Origin: an uncultured Oceanospirillaceae bacterium
GTDB lineage: Bacteria > Pseudomonadota > Gammaproteobacteria > Pseudomonadales > Balneatricaceae
Direction of reading: 5' to 3'
NCBI GenBank assembly: GCA_937138495.1
Contig: CAKZPE010000074.1
Span: 1-64,000 of the forward strand
Length of the DNA: 64,000 bases
Position numbers and translations under genes: made by a program. How positions within the stretch are numbered: position 1 is the first letter of the stretch; each line of letters starts with the position of its first letter. Below, one piece after another: positions 16,301 through 24,880 of the stretch. The notes beneath the pieces were generated by a model. It ran no database searches. It had not been told where the DNA came from and saw only the letters and a list, made by a program, of their open reading frames with translations.

Positions 16301-17548
16301 TTACTTGTAGCAGAGTACGCGGGTGGTGTATTCAACGGCCTGCTGCGAAGCCTTTTCAAACCCTTTTGCTGATTTTTTGCCGGAATAGCTCAGGTTGTTG
16401 TTATCCAGAAACTGTCGGATATAGTGGTTCGACAAGCCAAAGTTTATATTCTGGGTGGTTGCGCCTGCGGACTTTACTTTATCCTCGTTGATGGTGCTGG
16501 TGACCAGGCCGGTAAGCTGGCCGTTGTAGTTTACAATCGGGCCTCCGCTGCTACCTGACTGAATGGGAGCCGAATACTGAAATGAACCAATGGCGCCTTT
16601 CAGTCCGCCCAGTGAGCTTACATTCCCCAGCGTCAGGTTAGCCTGAGCCGTTAGCAGAGAGGAAAGGGGGTAACCTGTTGTGAAAACCTGTGTGCCCAGT
16701 TTTACTTCGCCCTCTGAGCTGATGCGGGCATAGGCGTTTGGTACCTGAAAAGCCGGGTCAGTCATTTCCAGAACGGCGGCATCCAGGATCCTGCTTTGCG
16801 CAACCAGACGGGTATTGTAGGCTTGCTCGTTATGTTTGATCTGGGTAAGCAAACAGCCGTTAATGACATGGGATGCAGTTAATACCTGACCCGATTCGTT
16901 CATAAAGAAGCCGGTCCCTGTGCCGACAGGTTCAACACCGTCAAGCAGGGTTAAAACATTTTCAGTTGTGACTGGCGGGGCGGGTTGCGCGTTTTGAATG
17001 GCTGCCAGATCTGCACTGCCTGTTTTATTGAGAAACTGAGTTGTCGCTTCTTTAATGGCCTGAGCATAGGCATTCATAAAGATAGTTTCATAACCGCCTC
17101 CGATCCCGCCGGTACTTGAAGAGCCTTCTGTCAGACTTTTGAATATTATCTGGCCGTTGCGGTCTACCACTTTGGTAGAAAGGTCTACCGTTGCAGTACC
17201 AAAAAATGGATCAAAGTCGACGGTGGAGGAAAATTTAAATACGTACTTTGCCTGGCTCCCCAGTTTTAATTGCTGTGCAGCAGGGAAAATACCCGGCAGT
17301 ACCAGTTCCAGTGCTTCGTTAAACTGTGGACCGACCGCAAAGACCCAGCGGCCGCCGTCTCCGGACTGTTGCTGCATGACTCTGGTGAGCTGTTCTTCTT
17401 CAGCGTAATAAGCCACCGGAATACTGATCGGGGTACTGATAGTTTTGTTGAGCTTGGTCGTTGTTTTGATTTCCTGCACATTTTTAACAGGTACAGCGTT
17501 GCAGCCAGTTATTAAAACGGCGGTCAGAGCAATGACAAGAAAGCGCAT
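16301..17548 (-). CDS. Trypsin-like serine protease lipoprotein
   Basis: 415 residues from ATG 17548 (AAAGGACT upstream). A lipobox LITGC puts the lipid-anchored Cys at position 16. Residues ~40-175 form a separate domain of unknown fold, and residues ~205-370 a chymotrypsin/DegP-like protease with the triad His227 (LTASHVI), Asp256 (LDAAVLEM) and Ser334 (SGSSGGPI). There is no PDZ domain. The first domain looks like the beta-rich N-terminal part of lipoproteins that handle envelope assembly, but this is only an impression. It forms an operon with the secreted unknown protein downstream. Confidence 0.75.
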   Translation of the reverse strand: MRFLVIALTAVLITGCNAVPVKNVQEIKTTTKLNKTISTPISIPVAYYAEEEQLTRVMQQQSGDGGRWVFAVGPQFNEALELVLPGIFPAAQQLKLGSQAKYVFKFSSTVDFDPFFGTATVDLSTKVVDRNGQIIFKSLTEGSSSTGGIGGGYETIFMNAYAQAIKEATTQFLNKTGSADLAAIQNAQPAPPVTTENVLTLLDGVEPVGTGTGFFMNESGQVLTASHVINGCLLTQIKHNEQAYNTRLVAQSRILDAAVLEMTDPAFQVPNAYARISSEGEVKLGTQVFTTGYPLSSLLTAQANLTLGNVSSLGGLKGAIGSFQYSAPIQSGSSGGPIVNYNGQLTGLVTSTINEDKVKSAGATTQNINFGLSNHYIRQFLDNNNLSYSGKKSAKGFEKASQQAVEYTTRVLCYK

Positions 17549-17662
17549 AAGAGTCCTTTTCCGGGAAGGTACTGATTCCATTGGTTAAGGACTATCCTGA
17601 AATTTGCATTTCCGGTCAAGCAGCACATGATTTTCCGTGTCAGATTGGGCAGGATTTATGTC

Positions 17663-18550
17663 TCAGATCACTTCTGCCGTTCGTTTTCGCCCGGTCACCA
17701 GAATTATCAGGGCAGCCACAAAAATGACTGCTGCACCCACAATTTCGCGGCTGCTGGCCTGTTCATTGAGCAGTAGCCAGGCCAGCAGCATGGTGGTACC
17801 GATTTCGGTCATGGCCAGCACCGAAGTATCGGTGGAACGGGCGATCAGGCGGATACCGGTGAGAAACAGTGTCAGTGATAACAGGGTGCTGATAAATACC
17901 AGCCCCAGCACGGCGCCGTATCCCTGAATGCTGTGGGGGAAAATAGCTTGCCCTGCCAGTGCTGGAATCGCGAAGCAGATGAAGGCTCCACTGCTGATCT
18001 AGGTGATTGAGGTGAGGGTGTCCTGCCGGGACAGAAAGTGATTATTCAGCATGATATAGATGCCGTATATAGCCCCGGCAGAGAGGCCCAGTAAGAGGCC
18101 GGTCAGGGGCAGGTCGCTGTTAATATCGACGCTGATATACACGCCTCCAATGGCTAACAGTACTGCGGTAAGTTTAAGCAGCGACATTGCTTCCAGACGC
18201 AGAATCACCGAGAAGACGAAAATATATAGCGGGAACATATAGAACAGCAGGGTTACCAGCCCGATCGACAGCTGTTCAAGAGCTGTGAAGTAACACAGGG
18301 CACCCATGCCTACCAGCATGCCAATGGCGAGTACCGGGAATATACGGGGGGTATCAGCCGGTGGCCGGCATTTACGCTGGTGCAGCACATACAGATGTAA
18401 CAGACAGGCTGCGAGCATGAAACGTAACAGCATCAGAGCGATCGCGTTGGCACCGTCTTCATAAGCAATCCGGGCAAAGATAGGCTGGAAGGCATAACAC
18501 AGGCCCGCGGCAATTATCAGCAAGGCACCTTTTAAGTAACTTTGATTCAT
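17663..18550 (-). pseudogene. DMT (EamA) transporter gene broken by an in-frame amber codon
   Basis: The reading frame from ATG 18550 encodes the first ~183 residues of an EamA transporter (MNQSYLKGALLIIAAGLCY onward) and stops at a TAG (17999-18001) after RQDTLTSIT. Translation past the TAG stays in frame for another 111 residues (ISSGAFICFAIPALAGQ, then LGLVFISTLLSLTLFL and LLAWLLLNEQ), which is exactly the missing C-terminal EamA half. A single CAG to TAG change explains this. The protein is either truncated and dead, or rescued by suppression. A sequencing error cannot be ruled out. Confidence 0.8.
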
Positions 18551-18840
18551 GATCGTCCATGCTCCTGAACAGCGTTTGGTGGGTCTGAAAGCTGTCACGG
18601 TAAGGATTGTTCTGCGTTGCGCCAAGCACAAAAAACTCATCCTTTATGAACTGAGGTAATAGCCTGTCATGACCGTGTCGTATGATGTTGCACCGGATCT
18701 TTCCGTATGAGGGTGAACACCCCATAAGAACTGCAGTCCAGGTGTTTTTAACCGGATGTCAGATGGAAAATACAGATGGCTGGGATTGGTTTTTCAGATG
18801 CCTGTTTTCAGTGATAAAACAGACTGTCAGTGAGTGGTTT

Positions 18841-19695
18841 TTACACGTCGCATAACCGTTCACGGATATTATCAGTAAAGTATTTAACGGCAGTATCCGG
18901 TTCGGCTTTGCCGTGACGCAATTCGATGACAATGGCATCCAGTCTGGGCAGGGCATATTCATCCTGGCTGATGATCCGCCAGTTTGGCTGTATCAGTCCC
19001 GGTGAGGTTGCTGTGATGGCCAGGCCGCTGTCCACGGCTATTTTTACCCCGGTTACCCCGGTGCATTCAAAGGCGATGTAGTAATCCTGCTGACTGCTGC
19101 TCAGGGCGTCGAGAATATTTTTACGAAAGCCGCAGCCATGTGGGTACAGCACCAGTGGCAGGGGGCCCTGTGGAATGCTGAAATGTTTATCGGCGACCCA
19201 TACCAGCGGATCACGGCGCAGCATTTCGCCGCCTGTGTCGGTTTCCCGCCGGGTGACGAGAGCGATGTCCAGATCACCATTCTCCAGACCTTTAAACAGG
19301 TTATGGCTGATGTCGTTACGGATCTCTAAACGTATTCCCGGGTAGCGGCTGGCAAATGCCTGTACCGCTTCTTTGAGGATCAGGCTGGCATAATCGTCGG
19401 GAATCCCGAATCTGACCGTCCCGCGCACCTCTTCAGGGTTCAGTGCATTGATGGCTTCATCGCTGAGGTTGAGAAGCCGCCGGGCGTATTGCAGCAGTAC
19501 TTCGCCGTCCGGGGTCAGTTCTGCCTTGTGATAGCTCCGTTCAATCAGCTTGCAACCGGTGAGCGCTTCCAGCTTTTTCAGCTGGATGCTGATCGCTGCC
19601 TGGGTCTTGTTGACCCGTTGTGCGGCCAGCGTCAGGCTGTGACATTCAGCAATGGCCTTAAAGGTGATGAGCAGATTCAGATCGAGATGGCGCAT
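18841..19695 (-). CDS. LysR-family transcriptional regulator
   Basis: 284 residues: N-terminal HTH (LDLNLLITFKAIAECHSLT, VNKTQAAISIQLKKLEAL) followed by a complete LysR effector domain with LENGDLDIALVTRRE. It is divergent from the GMC oxidoreductase-cupin operon (173-bp gap containing an inverted repeat) and is its probable regulator. The 290 bp between this gene and the broken DMT transporter hold nothing I can name. Confidence 0.85.
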   Translation of the reverse strand: MRHLDLNLLITFKAIAECHSLTLAAQRVNKTQAAISIQLKKLEALTGCKLIERSYHKAELTPDGEVLLQYARRLLNLSDEAINALNPEEVRGTVRFGIPDDYASLILKEAVQAFASRYPGIRLEIRNDISHNLFKGLENGDLDIALVTRRETDTGGEMLRRDPLVWVADKHFSIPQGPLPLVLYPHGCGFRKNILDALSSSQQDYYIAFECTGVTGVKIAVDSGLAITATSPGLIQPNWRIISQDEYALPRLDAIVIELRHGKAEPDTAVKYFTDNIRERLCDV

Positions 19696-19775
19696 AGTGA
19701 TTCAGGCAAAGGTAGCGGTTAATGAATCTGTATAAATTATATTTAAGCTGTGCTTATTTCAATTTAAATATATTT

Positions 19776-19806
19776 ATGTGAATCGGCATTTTATAGTTAT
19801 TCACAT
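19776..19806. promoter_or_regulatory. Inverted repeat in the LysR / GMC divergent promoter
   Basis: ATGTGAAT (19776-19783) and ATTCACAT (19799-19806) form a perfect 8-bp inverted repeat with a 15-bp spacer in very AT-rich DNA midway between the divergent starts. This is a candidate LysR operator. Confidence 0.5.
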
Positions 19807-19868
19807 CTGAATAACACGGATCTGCAAAGCACACTGAAAGCTGCAGATCCGGCGATGGGATCCCGAGT

Positions 19869-21560
19869 ATGCAAACACGTTATGACTATATTGTTGCCGG
19901 AGCCGGCTCTGCCGGTTGTGTGGTCGCACGGCGGCTGGCTGATGCCGGCCATCAGGTATTGCTGCTGGAGGTGGGCAATTCCGATAAATCCTGGATTCTG
20001 CAAATGCCGGCGGGGCTGCGCTCGGCCTTTAAACCGACCTCAAAATATAACTGGTGGTTTCATACTGAACCGCAAAAGCATCTGAATAACCGTGAGATTC
20101 AACAGCCCCGTGGCCGGGTACTTGGAGGCTCATCCTCGATAAACGGTATGACCTGGCTCCGCGGCCATCCACTGGATTATGACCGCTGGCAACAGGAAGG
20201 GGCTGAAGGCTGGGACTGGGCAAGTTGTTTGCCGTACTTTAAAAAAATTGAAAACAGCACCGTTAGCAGTGTATATCGCGGCACGGCCGGTCCGGTGGGC
20301 GTACAGCGCCAGGAGCTGCTCAGTCCGCTGAATGCAGCCTTTCTGGACGCCGGACAGGAAGCTGGCTGGCCACTGACCGAAGACGTCAACGGTTATCAGC
20401 AGGAGGGGGTGTCCCGCTTTGAGATGAGCGTGAAGAAAGGGGTCCGTAACAGCACGGCGTTTGCGTATCTGCATAATATGCCGGCCCGGGATAATTTAAT
20501 GGTCTGGACCGGTTGTCAGATTCTGCAGGTGAATATGCAGGATGGGGCGGCCACTGGCTGTAAGGTGCAGTATCAGCGTCAGGTAGTGGATGTCAGTGCC
20601 GATAAAGAAACCCTGCTGTGTACCGGTGTGTTTGGTTCGCCACAGTTGCTGATGCTGTCCGGTATAGGGCCGGCGGCACATCTGGCTGAACATGACATTG
20701 AGTGTAAAGTGGATTTACCGGGAGTGGGTGAAAACCTGCAGGATCATCTTGAATGCCATATTCAGATTGAAACTAAGCAGCCGGTGTCACTGAACCGGGA
20801 GTTACAGCCGCACCGGATGTTGTGGGCGGGGATGCAGTGGTTTGGTGCGAAGGCCGGTGTGGCCGCTGTTAACCAGTGTCACGTAGGCGCGTTTCTGAAC
20901 AGTTCGCCGGAGATCGTGCACCCGGATATTCAGTTTCACTTTTTCCCGGTGTTTTTTGATAAAGACTGGATTCCGGTTCCCACCACTTATGGGTACCGGA
21001 TCGGTGTCGGGCCGATGCGGCCAACCAGCCGGGGCACTGTGCGTTTGCGCAGTAATAAGGTGACAGATCCGTTACGGATCGATCCGAATTACATGGCCAC
21101 TGATGAAGACTGGCGGGTCATGCGGGAGGCGATGAATCTGGGACTGGAAGCGGCCCGGCAACCGGCCTTTAAACCGTTCCATTACCGTGAAGATACCCCC
21201 GGCATTCATATCCGTGAAGGCAAGGCGATGGATGACTTTATTCGCGAAGATGCCGCCAGTGCATACCATCCGTGCGGCACCTGCAAAATGGGTGCAGCAG
21301 AGGATGCGATGGCGGTGGTCGACAGCCAGTTACAGGTTCGGGGTGTACAGCACCTGCGGGTAATCGATGCGTCTGTCATTCCTTCCGTGCCCAGCGCAAA
21401 TATTAATGCAGCGACCATAATGCTGGCAGAAAAGGCCAGTGATATGTTGCTGGGCAAGCCGCCTTTAGTGGCGCAGGTACCGGAGTATTTCCGCCGGCCG
21501 GGTGTGGCCGGTCAGTTCTCAGATCAACCTACAGTAAACGGAGACGTATCGAATGTCTGA
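19869..21560 (+). CDS. GMC-family FAD oxidoreductase (choline dehydrogenase-like)
   Basis: 563 residues. Rossmann FAD motif VAGAGSAGCVVARRLA at ~10-25, first GMC signature GRVLGGSSSINGM, second signature GVFGSPQLLMLSGIGP, and a C-terminal active site with the conserved His in SAYHPCGTCKMG plus SANINAATIMLAEKASD. Such enzymes oxidise alcohols (choline, long-chain or aromatic alcohols) to aldehydes with a quinone or other acceptor. BetB and BetI are absent nearby, so this is probably not the osmoprotective BetA. The stop codon overlaps the start of the cupin gene by 8 bp, implying translational coupling. Confidence 0.85.
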   Translation: MQTRYDYIVAGAGSAGCVVARRLADAGHQVLLLEVGNSDKSWILQMPAGLRSAFKPTSKYNWWFHTEPQKHLNNREIQQPRGRVLGGSSSINGMTWLRGHPLDYDRWQQEGAEGWDWASCLPYFKKIENSTVSSVYRGTAGPVGVQRQELLSPLNAAFLDAGQEAGWPLTEDVNGYQQEGVSRFEMSVKKGVRNSTAFAYLHNMPARDNLMVWTGCQILQVNMQDGAATGCKVQYQRQVVDVSADKETLLCTGVFGSPQLLMLSGIGPAAHLAEHDIECKVDLPGVGENLQDHLECHIQIETKQPVSLNRELQPHRMLWAGMQWFGAKAGVAAVNQCHVGAFLNSSPEIVHPDIQFHFFPVFFDKDWIPVPTTYGYRIGVGPMRPTSRGTVRLRSNKVTDPLRIDPNYMATDEDWRVMREAMNLGLEAARQPAFKPFHYREDTPGIHIREGKAMDDFIREDAASAYHPCGTCKMGAAEDAMAVVDSQLQVRGVQHLRVIDASVIPSVPSANINAATIMLAEKASDMLLGKPPLVAQVPEYFRRPGVAGQFSDQPTVNGDVSNV

Positions 21561-21828
21561 CACAATGATAGAAATTCACAAGGCCAGCGCTGAAGAGCAG
21601 GCGGCCTGCCAGAGCTGGGAGCTGTGGGAAAGCGGTGAGATCAGCGAGTTTGCCTATGATTACGATCAGGATGTGCAGTTCATCGTGCAGCAGGGCGAGG
21701 CAGTTATCCACACTCAGTTTGGTGATCAGGTGGCGATTGCGCCGGGTAACAGGGTGGTCATCCGGGCCGGTGTATCCGGCCGCTGGGATATCTCAGCGCC
21801 GGTGGTTAACCGGTATATGTATTTATAA
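21553..21828 (+). CDS. Small cupin protein coupled to the GMC oxidoreductase
   Basis: 91 residues; the middle (FIVQQGEAVIHTQFGDQVAIAPGNRVVI) is a short single-cupin barrel of the DUF861 type, with few metal-ligand histidines. ATGTCTGA shares 8 bp with the end of the GMC gene. It may bind the aldehyde product or stabilise the oxidoreductase; no direct evidence. Confidence 0.65.
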   Translation: MSDTMIEIHKASAEEQAACQSWELWESGEISEFAYDYDQDVQFIVQQGEAVIHTQFGDQVAIAPGNRVVIRAGVSGRWDISAPVVNRYMYL

Positions 21829-21920
21829 AAGTTATTTGTATCGGCTTGCTTTCAGGTTTGGTTACATGTCTGCCAGAAGGCACGGGAACGGATTCCGGGC
21901 GACGGATAAATATACAAGGT

Positions 21921-21937
21921 ATATCATTAAGTGATAT
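21921..21937. promoter_or_regulatory. Palindrome upstream of the toxin-antitoxin operon
   Basis: ATATCA-N5-TGATAT ends 18 bp before the chosen toxin start, in AT-rich DNA. Location and symmetry suit an operator for autoregulation by the HTH antitoxin. Confidence 0.5.
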
Positions 21938-21955
21938 GCTTTGGCGGAAAACAAC

Positions 21956-22342
21956 ATGGATGTTGATCATGGCATTGAAAATCTGTTGGATCTTGACGGA
22001 ACAGTTATCGAAGCGGATAGCGAGCTTGAGTACTACGTTCATTTTGATGTGAAACGGGTTGACTGCTCGGAAGGCAGGCCTCATGGCATTAAGTATTCGC
22101 TGACACTGAGAGATAAATGGAATAACCGGTTAATGGGATTTGATAATGCCCATCCGGTTAAAGCACCGGGCAGTGGTTTTATCCGTCACCGAATGCTGAA
22201 CAAATATGATCACCAGCATACATTTAGAAATGTTGCCGTGATTATTCCTTATGAATACTTTAATGCTGAGCAGCTTCTGGTGGATTTCTGGGCCAGTGTG
22301 GATGAAGCGCTGAGAACAGACTGTAGGAGTACAGATTCATGA
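21956..22342 (+). CDS. DUF6516-type putative toxin
   Basis: 128 residues from ATG 21956 (GGCGGA 7 nt upstream); a TTG at 21941 is a possible alternative. Features: an acidic N-terminus, ELEYYVHFDVKRV, GIKYSLTLRD, GFDNAH, and KYDHQHTF in the middle, which fit the small DUF6516 proteins annotated as the toxin of a two-gene toxin-antitoxin module. The biochemical activity of that family is not clear to me; the His/Asp-rich GFDNAH and DHQH segments could be catalytic. The stop overlaps the next start (ATGA), as is typical for such pairs. Confidence 0.65.
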   Translation: MDVDHGIENLLDLDGTVIEADSELEYYVHFDVKRVDCSEGRPHGIKYSLTLRDKWNNRLMGFDNAHPVKAPGSGFIRHRMLNKYDHQHTFRNVAVIIPYEYFNAEQLLVDFWASVDEALRTDCRSTDS

Positions 22343-22701
22343 GAAAACTGGTGATTGGTGTTGCCTCCGGCGCTGTCATACGGCAACGGACAATGGACAT
22401 CGCTGCCGGAAGAGTCAGGCCTGATGACTCTGATCCTAAAATATGGGTAACATCACTGGTATCTGTTGGCCGCTTACTCAATGCTGAAAACCTGGCGATG
22501 ATTGATACTATTCGTGAGAAACACCCGGCAACTATTACAGATCTGGCCCGGCTAATGAACCGGGAGCAAAGCAATGTATCCCGTACATTAAAGCGAATGT
22601 CAGAATTTCATATTGTTGAGTTTGATGAAACCGGTGGCAGAAAAACACCCGTTGTTAACTGGGATGAAATTTCAATTATTCCTTTTCAAATGAGTGCATA
22701 A
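22339..22701 (+). CDS. Winged-HTH antitoxin/regulator of the DUF6516 pair
   Basis: 120 residues. The C-terminal two thirds is a winged HTH of the MarR/ArsR type (HPATITDLARLMNREQSNVSR, then LKRMSEFHIVEFDET), also seen in the HVO_A0114-like family that partners DUF6516. It shares ATGA with the preceding gene and would neutralise the partner and repress the operon through the palindrome upstream. Confidence 0.7.
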   Translation: MRKLVIGVASGAVIRQRTMDIAAGRVRPDDSDPKIWVTSLVSVGRLLNAENLAMIDTIREKHPATITDLARLMNREQSNVSRTLKRMSEFHIVEFDETGGRKTPVVNWDEISIIPFQMSA

Positions 22702-22803
22702 CCGATGGCGGCAGAATTCTGAACCGCGGGGCTGTGTATTTCTTTGCTGTTTATGTAATCCCAGTACTGCCGCGGATAATCTTTAGGTTAGCGAGGTGAA
22801 CCT

Positions 22804-23424
22804 TTACAACGGTGTTATACGGTAGGAGCAGCGTCGCGCACCGTCGAGGATATAATCGTCCCGGCTGACCGAGGCCTGTTCCGCAAACAAAGACTGAAAC
22901 AGTTGCAGTTCAGAACGGCAAAAGTTCTGACAGCGACGGGCCGCGGCACAAATCGGGCAGTGGTTCTCAATAAACCAGTAACTCTCATCATCTTCCTGCC
23001 ACTGCGCCATATAGCCTTCCAGGCTGCGCAGCTCCACCAGTTTCTCCAGTTTCTTTTCCAGCGTCGGACAGTTGTCCAGCGCAGCATGGTACTGGCTGTC
23101 CAATTGTTGTTCCCGCTGGCTGATCAGTTGCTCCAGCCCGGCATCGCCAAACACTGTCTGAATGGAATCTAGCATGGTGATCATCAGTTCACCGTGGCTG
23201 TCGGGAAATTGCTGCCAGGCCTGTGCTGTCAGTTGCCAGTAACGGGAAGGGCGGCCCCGCCCGGAAGAGATATCTTCCCAGCTGACCAGTTGGCGTTCTT
23301 CCAGGGCCAGTAAGTGCTGGCGCGCCCCCATGGAGGTGATATCCAGATGTTTACCCAGGGCCGCTGCGGTTTGGGGCCCTTTGGTTTTGAGTCGGTAAAG
23401 AATTCGGTCGCTGCTGTCATTCAT
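22804..23424 (-). CDS. Winged-HTH regulator with a C-terminal cysteine cluster (SufR-like)
   Basis: 206 residues. The N-terminal wHTH (LKTKGPQTAAALGKHLDITS, then LVSWEDISSGRGRPSRYWQL) is of the DeoR/ArsR-type found in SufR. The C-terminal region has CPICAAARRCQNFC and a further Cys in ARRCSYRI, a layout that in SufR-like proteins holds an Fe-S cluster or metal. It is divergent from the MFS exporter gene, with two direct repeats between them, so it probably represses that exporter and itself in response to redox or metal state. Confidence 0.75.
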   Translation of the reverse strand: MNDSSDRILYRLKTKGPQTAAALGKHLDITSMGARQHLLALEERQLVSWEDISSGRGRPSRYWQLTAQAWQQFPDSHGELMITMLDSIQTVFGDAGLEQLISQREQQLDSQYHAALDNCPTLEKKLEKLVELRSLEGYMAQWQEDDESYWFIENHCPICAAARRCQNFCRSELQLFQSLFAEQASVSRDDYILDGARRCSYRITPL

Positions 23425-23442
23425 AAAATCAATTATGCGGGA

Positions 23443-23525
23443 TTAATTTATTTAATCAATCAAAAGCTTTACTTAATAAGCGTCCTTACTCAGAATAAAT
23501 AAAGCATTTAGTTTATTTAATTGGT
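23443..23525. promoter_or_regulatory. Direct repeats between the SufR-like gene and the MFS gene
   Basis: TTAATTTATTTAATCAAT (23443-23460) and TTAGTTTATTTAATTGGT (23508-23525) match at 14 of 18 positions and are 65 bp apart. One lies next to each divergent start, as expected for operators of the adjacent regulator. Confidence 0.55.
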
Positions 23526-23551
23526 TGAAGCATCTATATAAGGAGCCGCTT

Positions 23552-24790
23552 ATGCGTTATTCCCCTTCACTGCAGTGGGCCATCTGCCTGACAGTCTTGC
23601 TGTCGGTAGCCGGTTTCAGTATGCCGGCGCCGGTGCTGACGCCGCTGTTTCTTGATACAGAAAAAACATTATTCACCGCGTTGGCAGGGCTGGATCAGGT
23701 GACCAGAGTTTGGTGGCTGGGGGCGGTGATTTTACTCTATCCCATCGGGCAGCTACTGGGTGCACCACTGTTTGGGCGTTACTCGGATAAGGTTGGCCGT
23801 AAGCAGGTTCTGCAGTTTACTTTAATGGGGGTGGCTGTTGGTTATCTGGGGATGGTGGTGGCCATTCATACCGGCAGTTTATGGTTGCTGGTGATCAGCC
23901 GTCTGGGGGCGGGATTCTTTAACAGCAATGTGGCCATTGCACAGGCCATTGCGGCAGATATCAGTACGCCTGAAAGTAAGCCCCGGCTGTTTGCACGGAT
24001 TAATATGGCGCTGAATCTGGGCTGGATTATCGGTCCGCTGAGCGGCGGCTATGCCGCCTATGCCTGGGATGATTACAGTCTGCCGTTTGTCTTTGGTATG
24101 TCGCTTGCTCTGGTGAATATGCTGATGATCACGCTCTGGTTGCCGGGTATTAAGCCCAGTGCGGAGCAGCGTCAGCAGGTACAGGTCAGACAACAGCAGA
24201 GCTCCCGATGGGCGTTATTAAAGGATGCAAAATTGGCACCGCTGTTCGCCCTGACGCTGTTCAGCTACCTGGCGATCAGCATGTACTTTTCTTACTTCAA
24301 TGTTTACACCCTGGAGGTGTTTAATTTTGGCCCGCGGGAGATTGCCTGGAGCGCGGTCTGCATCAGTATACCGATGATGTTTGGCAGCTGGATCGGTGCC
24401 CGTTTAAAAGCCCGGATGGCAACGTCAAAACTGGGCATGACCGGACATGTGTTAATGGCGGCAGGCATGTTTAGCTTACCCTTAATGAGTTCACTGGAAG
24501 GCTTTGCGCTGACCTTACTGTTGACCGGTGTAGGTATGACCATCAGTGAGCTGGCCACATCGCTGGTGGTATCCAATGAAGCCAGTGAGGCGCGTCAGGG
24601 AGAGGCCATGGGCATGTACCGTTCTGTCAGCATGGGCAGTGAACTGGCGGCGGTCGCCATGGGGTCGGTGCTGATTATTGCCGGGGTTCACTGGGTATTT
24701 ATGGTGGCCGGCGGGTTCAGTGCATTAGCCGGTTACGGGTTCCTGATGCGCAAGCGGGCAGTTGCCCGGGGGAAACTGGCAGTGGCGTGA
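23552..24790 (+). CDS. Major facilitator superfamily exporter
   Basis: 412 residues, 12 TM segments, of the tetracycline/multidrug-resistance-like MFS group. GAPLFGRYSDKVGRKQVL is the loop 2-3 signature; GLGWIIGPLSGG-like residues (LNLGWIIGPLSGGY) form motif C of antiporters, so export by proton antiport is likely. The start is ATG 23552, preceded by AAGGAG; the in-frame ATG at 23525 lies inside the operator repeat. The divergent cysteine-cluster regulator suggests induction by a reactive or metal-bearing compound. A terminator follows. Confidence 0.82.
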   Translation: MRYSPSLQWAICLTVLLSVAGFSMPAPVLTPLFLDTEKTLFTALAGLDQVTRVWWLGAVILLYPIGQLLGAPLFGRYSDKVGRKQVLQFTLMGVAVGYLGMVVAIHTGSLWLLVISRLGAGFFNSNVAIAQAIAADISTPESKPRLFARINMALNLGWIIGPLSGGYAAYAWDDYSLPFVFGMSLALVNMLMITLWLPGIKPSAEQRQQVQVRQQQSSRWALLKDAKLAPLFALTLFSYLAISMYFSYFNVYTLEVFNFGPREIAWSAVCISIPMMFGSWIGARLKARMATSKLGMTGHVLMAAGMFSLPLMSSLEGFALTLLLTGVGMTISELATSLVVSNEASEARQGEAMGMYRSVSMGSELAAVAMGSVLIIAGVHWVFMVAGGFSALAGYGFLMRKRAVARGKLAVA

Positions 24791-24823
24791 GTTGTTGTTG
24801 CTGAAAAGTTCTGTCAAGGTTGG

Positions 24824-24858
24824 CCGTATCCGCTGTCAGGCGGGTACGGTCTTTTTTT
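24824..24858 (+). terminator. Rho-independent terminator after the MFS gene
   Basis: A 10-bp stem with one wobble (24824-24833 with 24840-24849) and a 6-nt loop is followed by TCTTTTTTT. Confidence 0.85.
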
Positions 24859-24880
24859 CTGGCTTAGCAGAGGCAAAACC

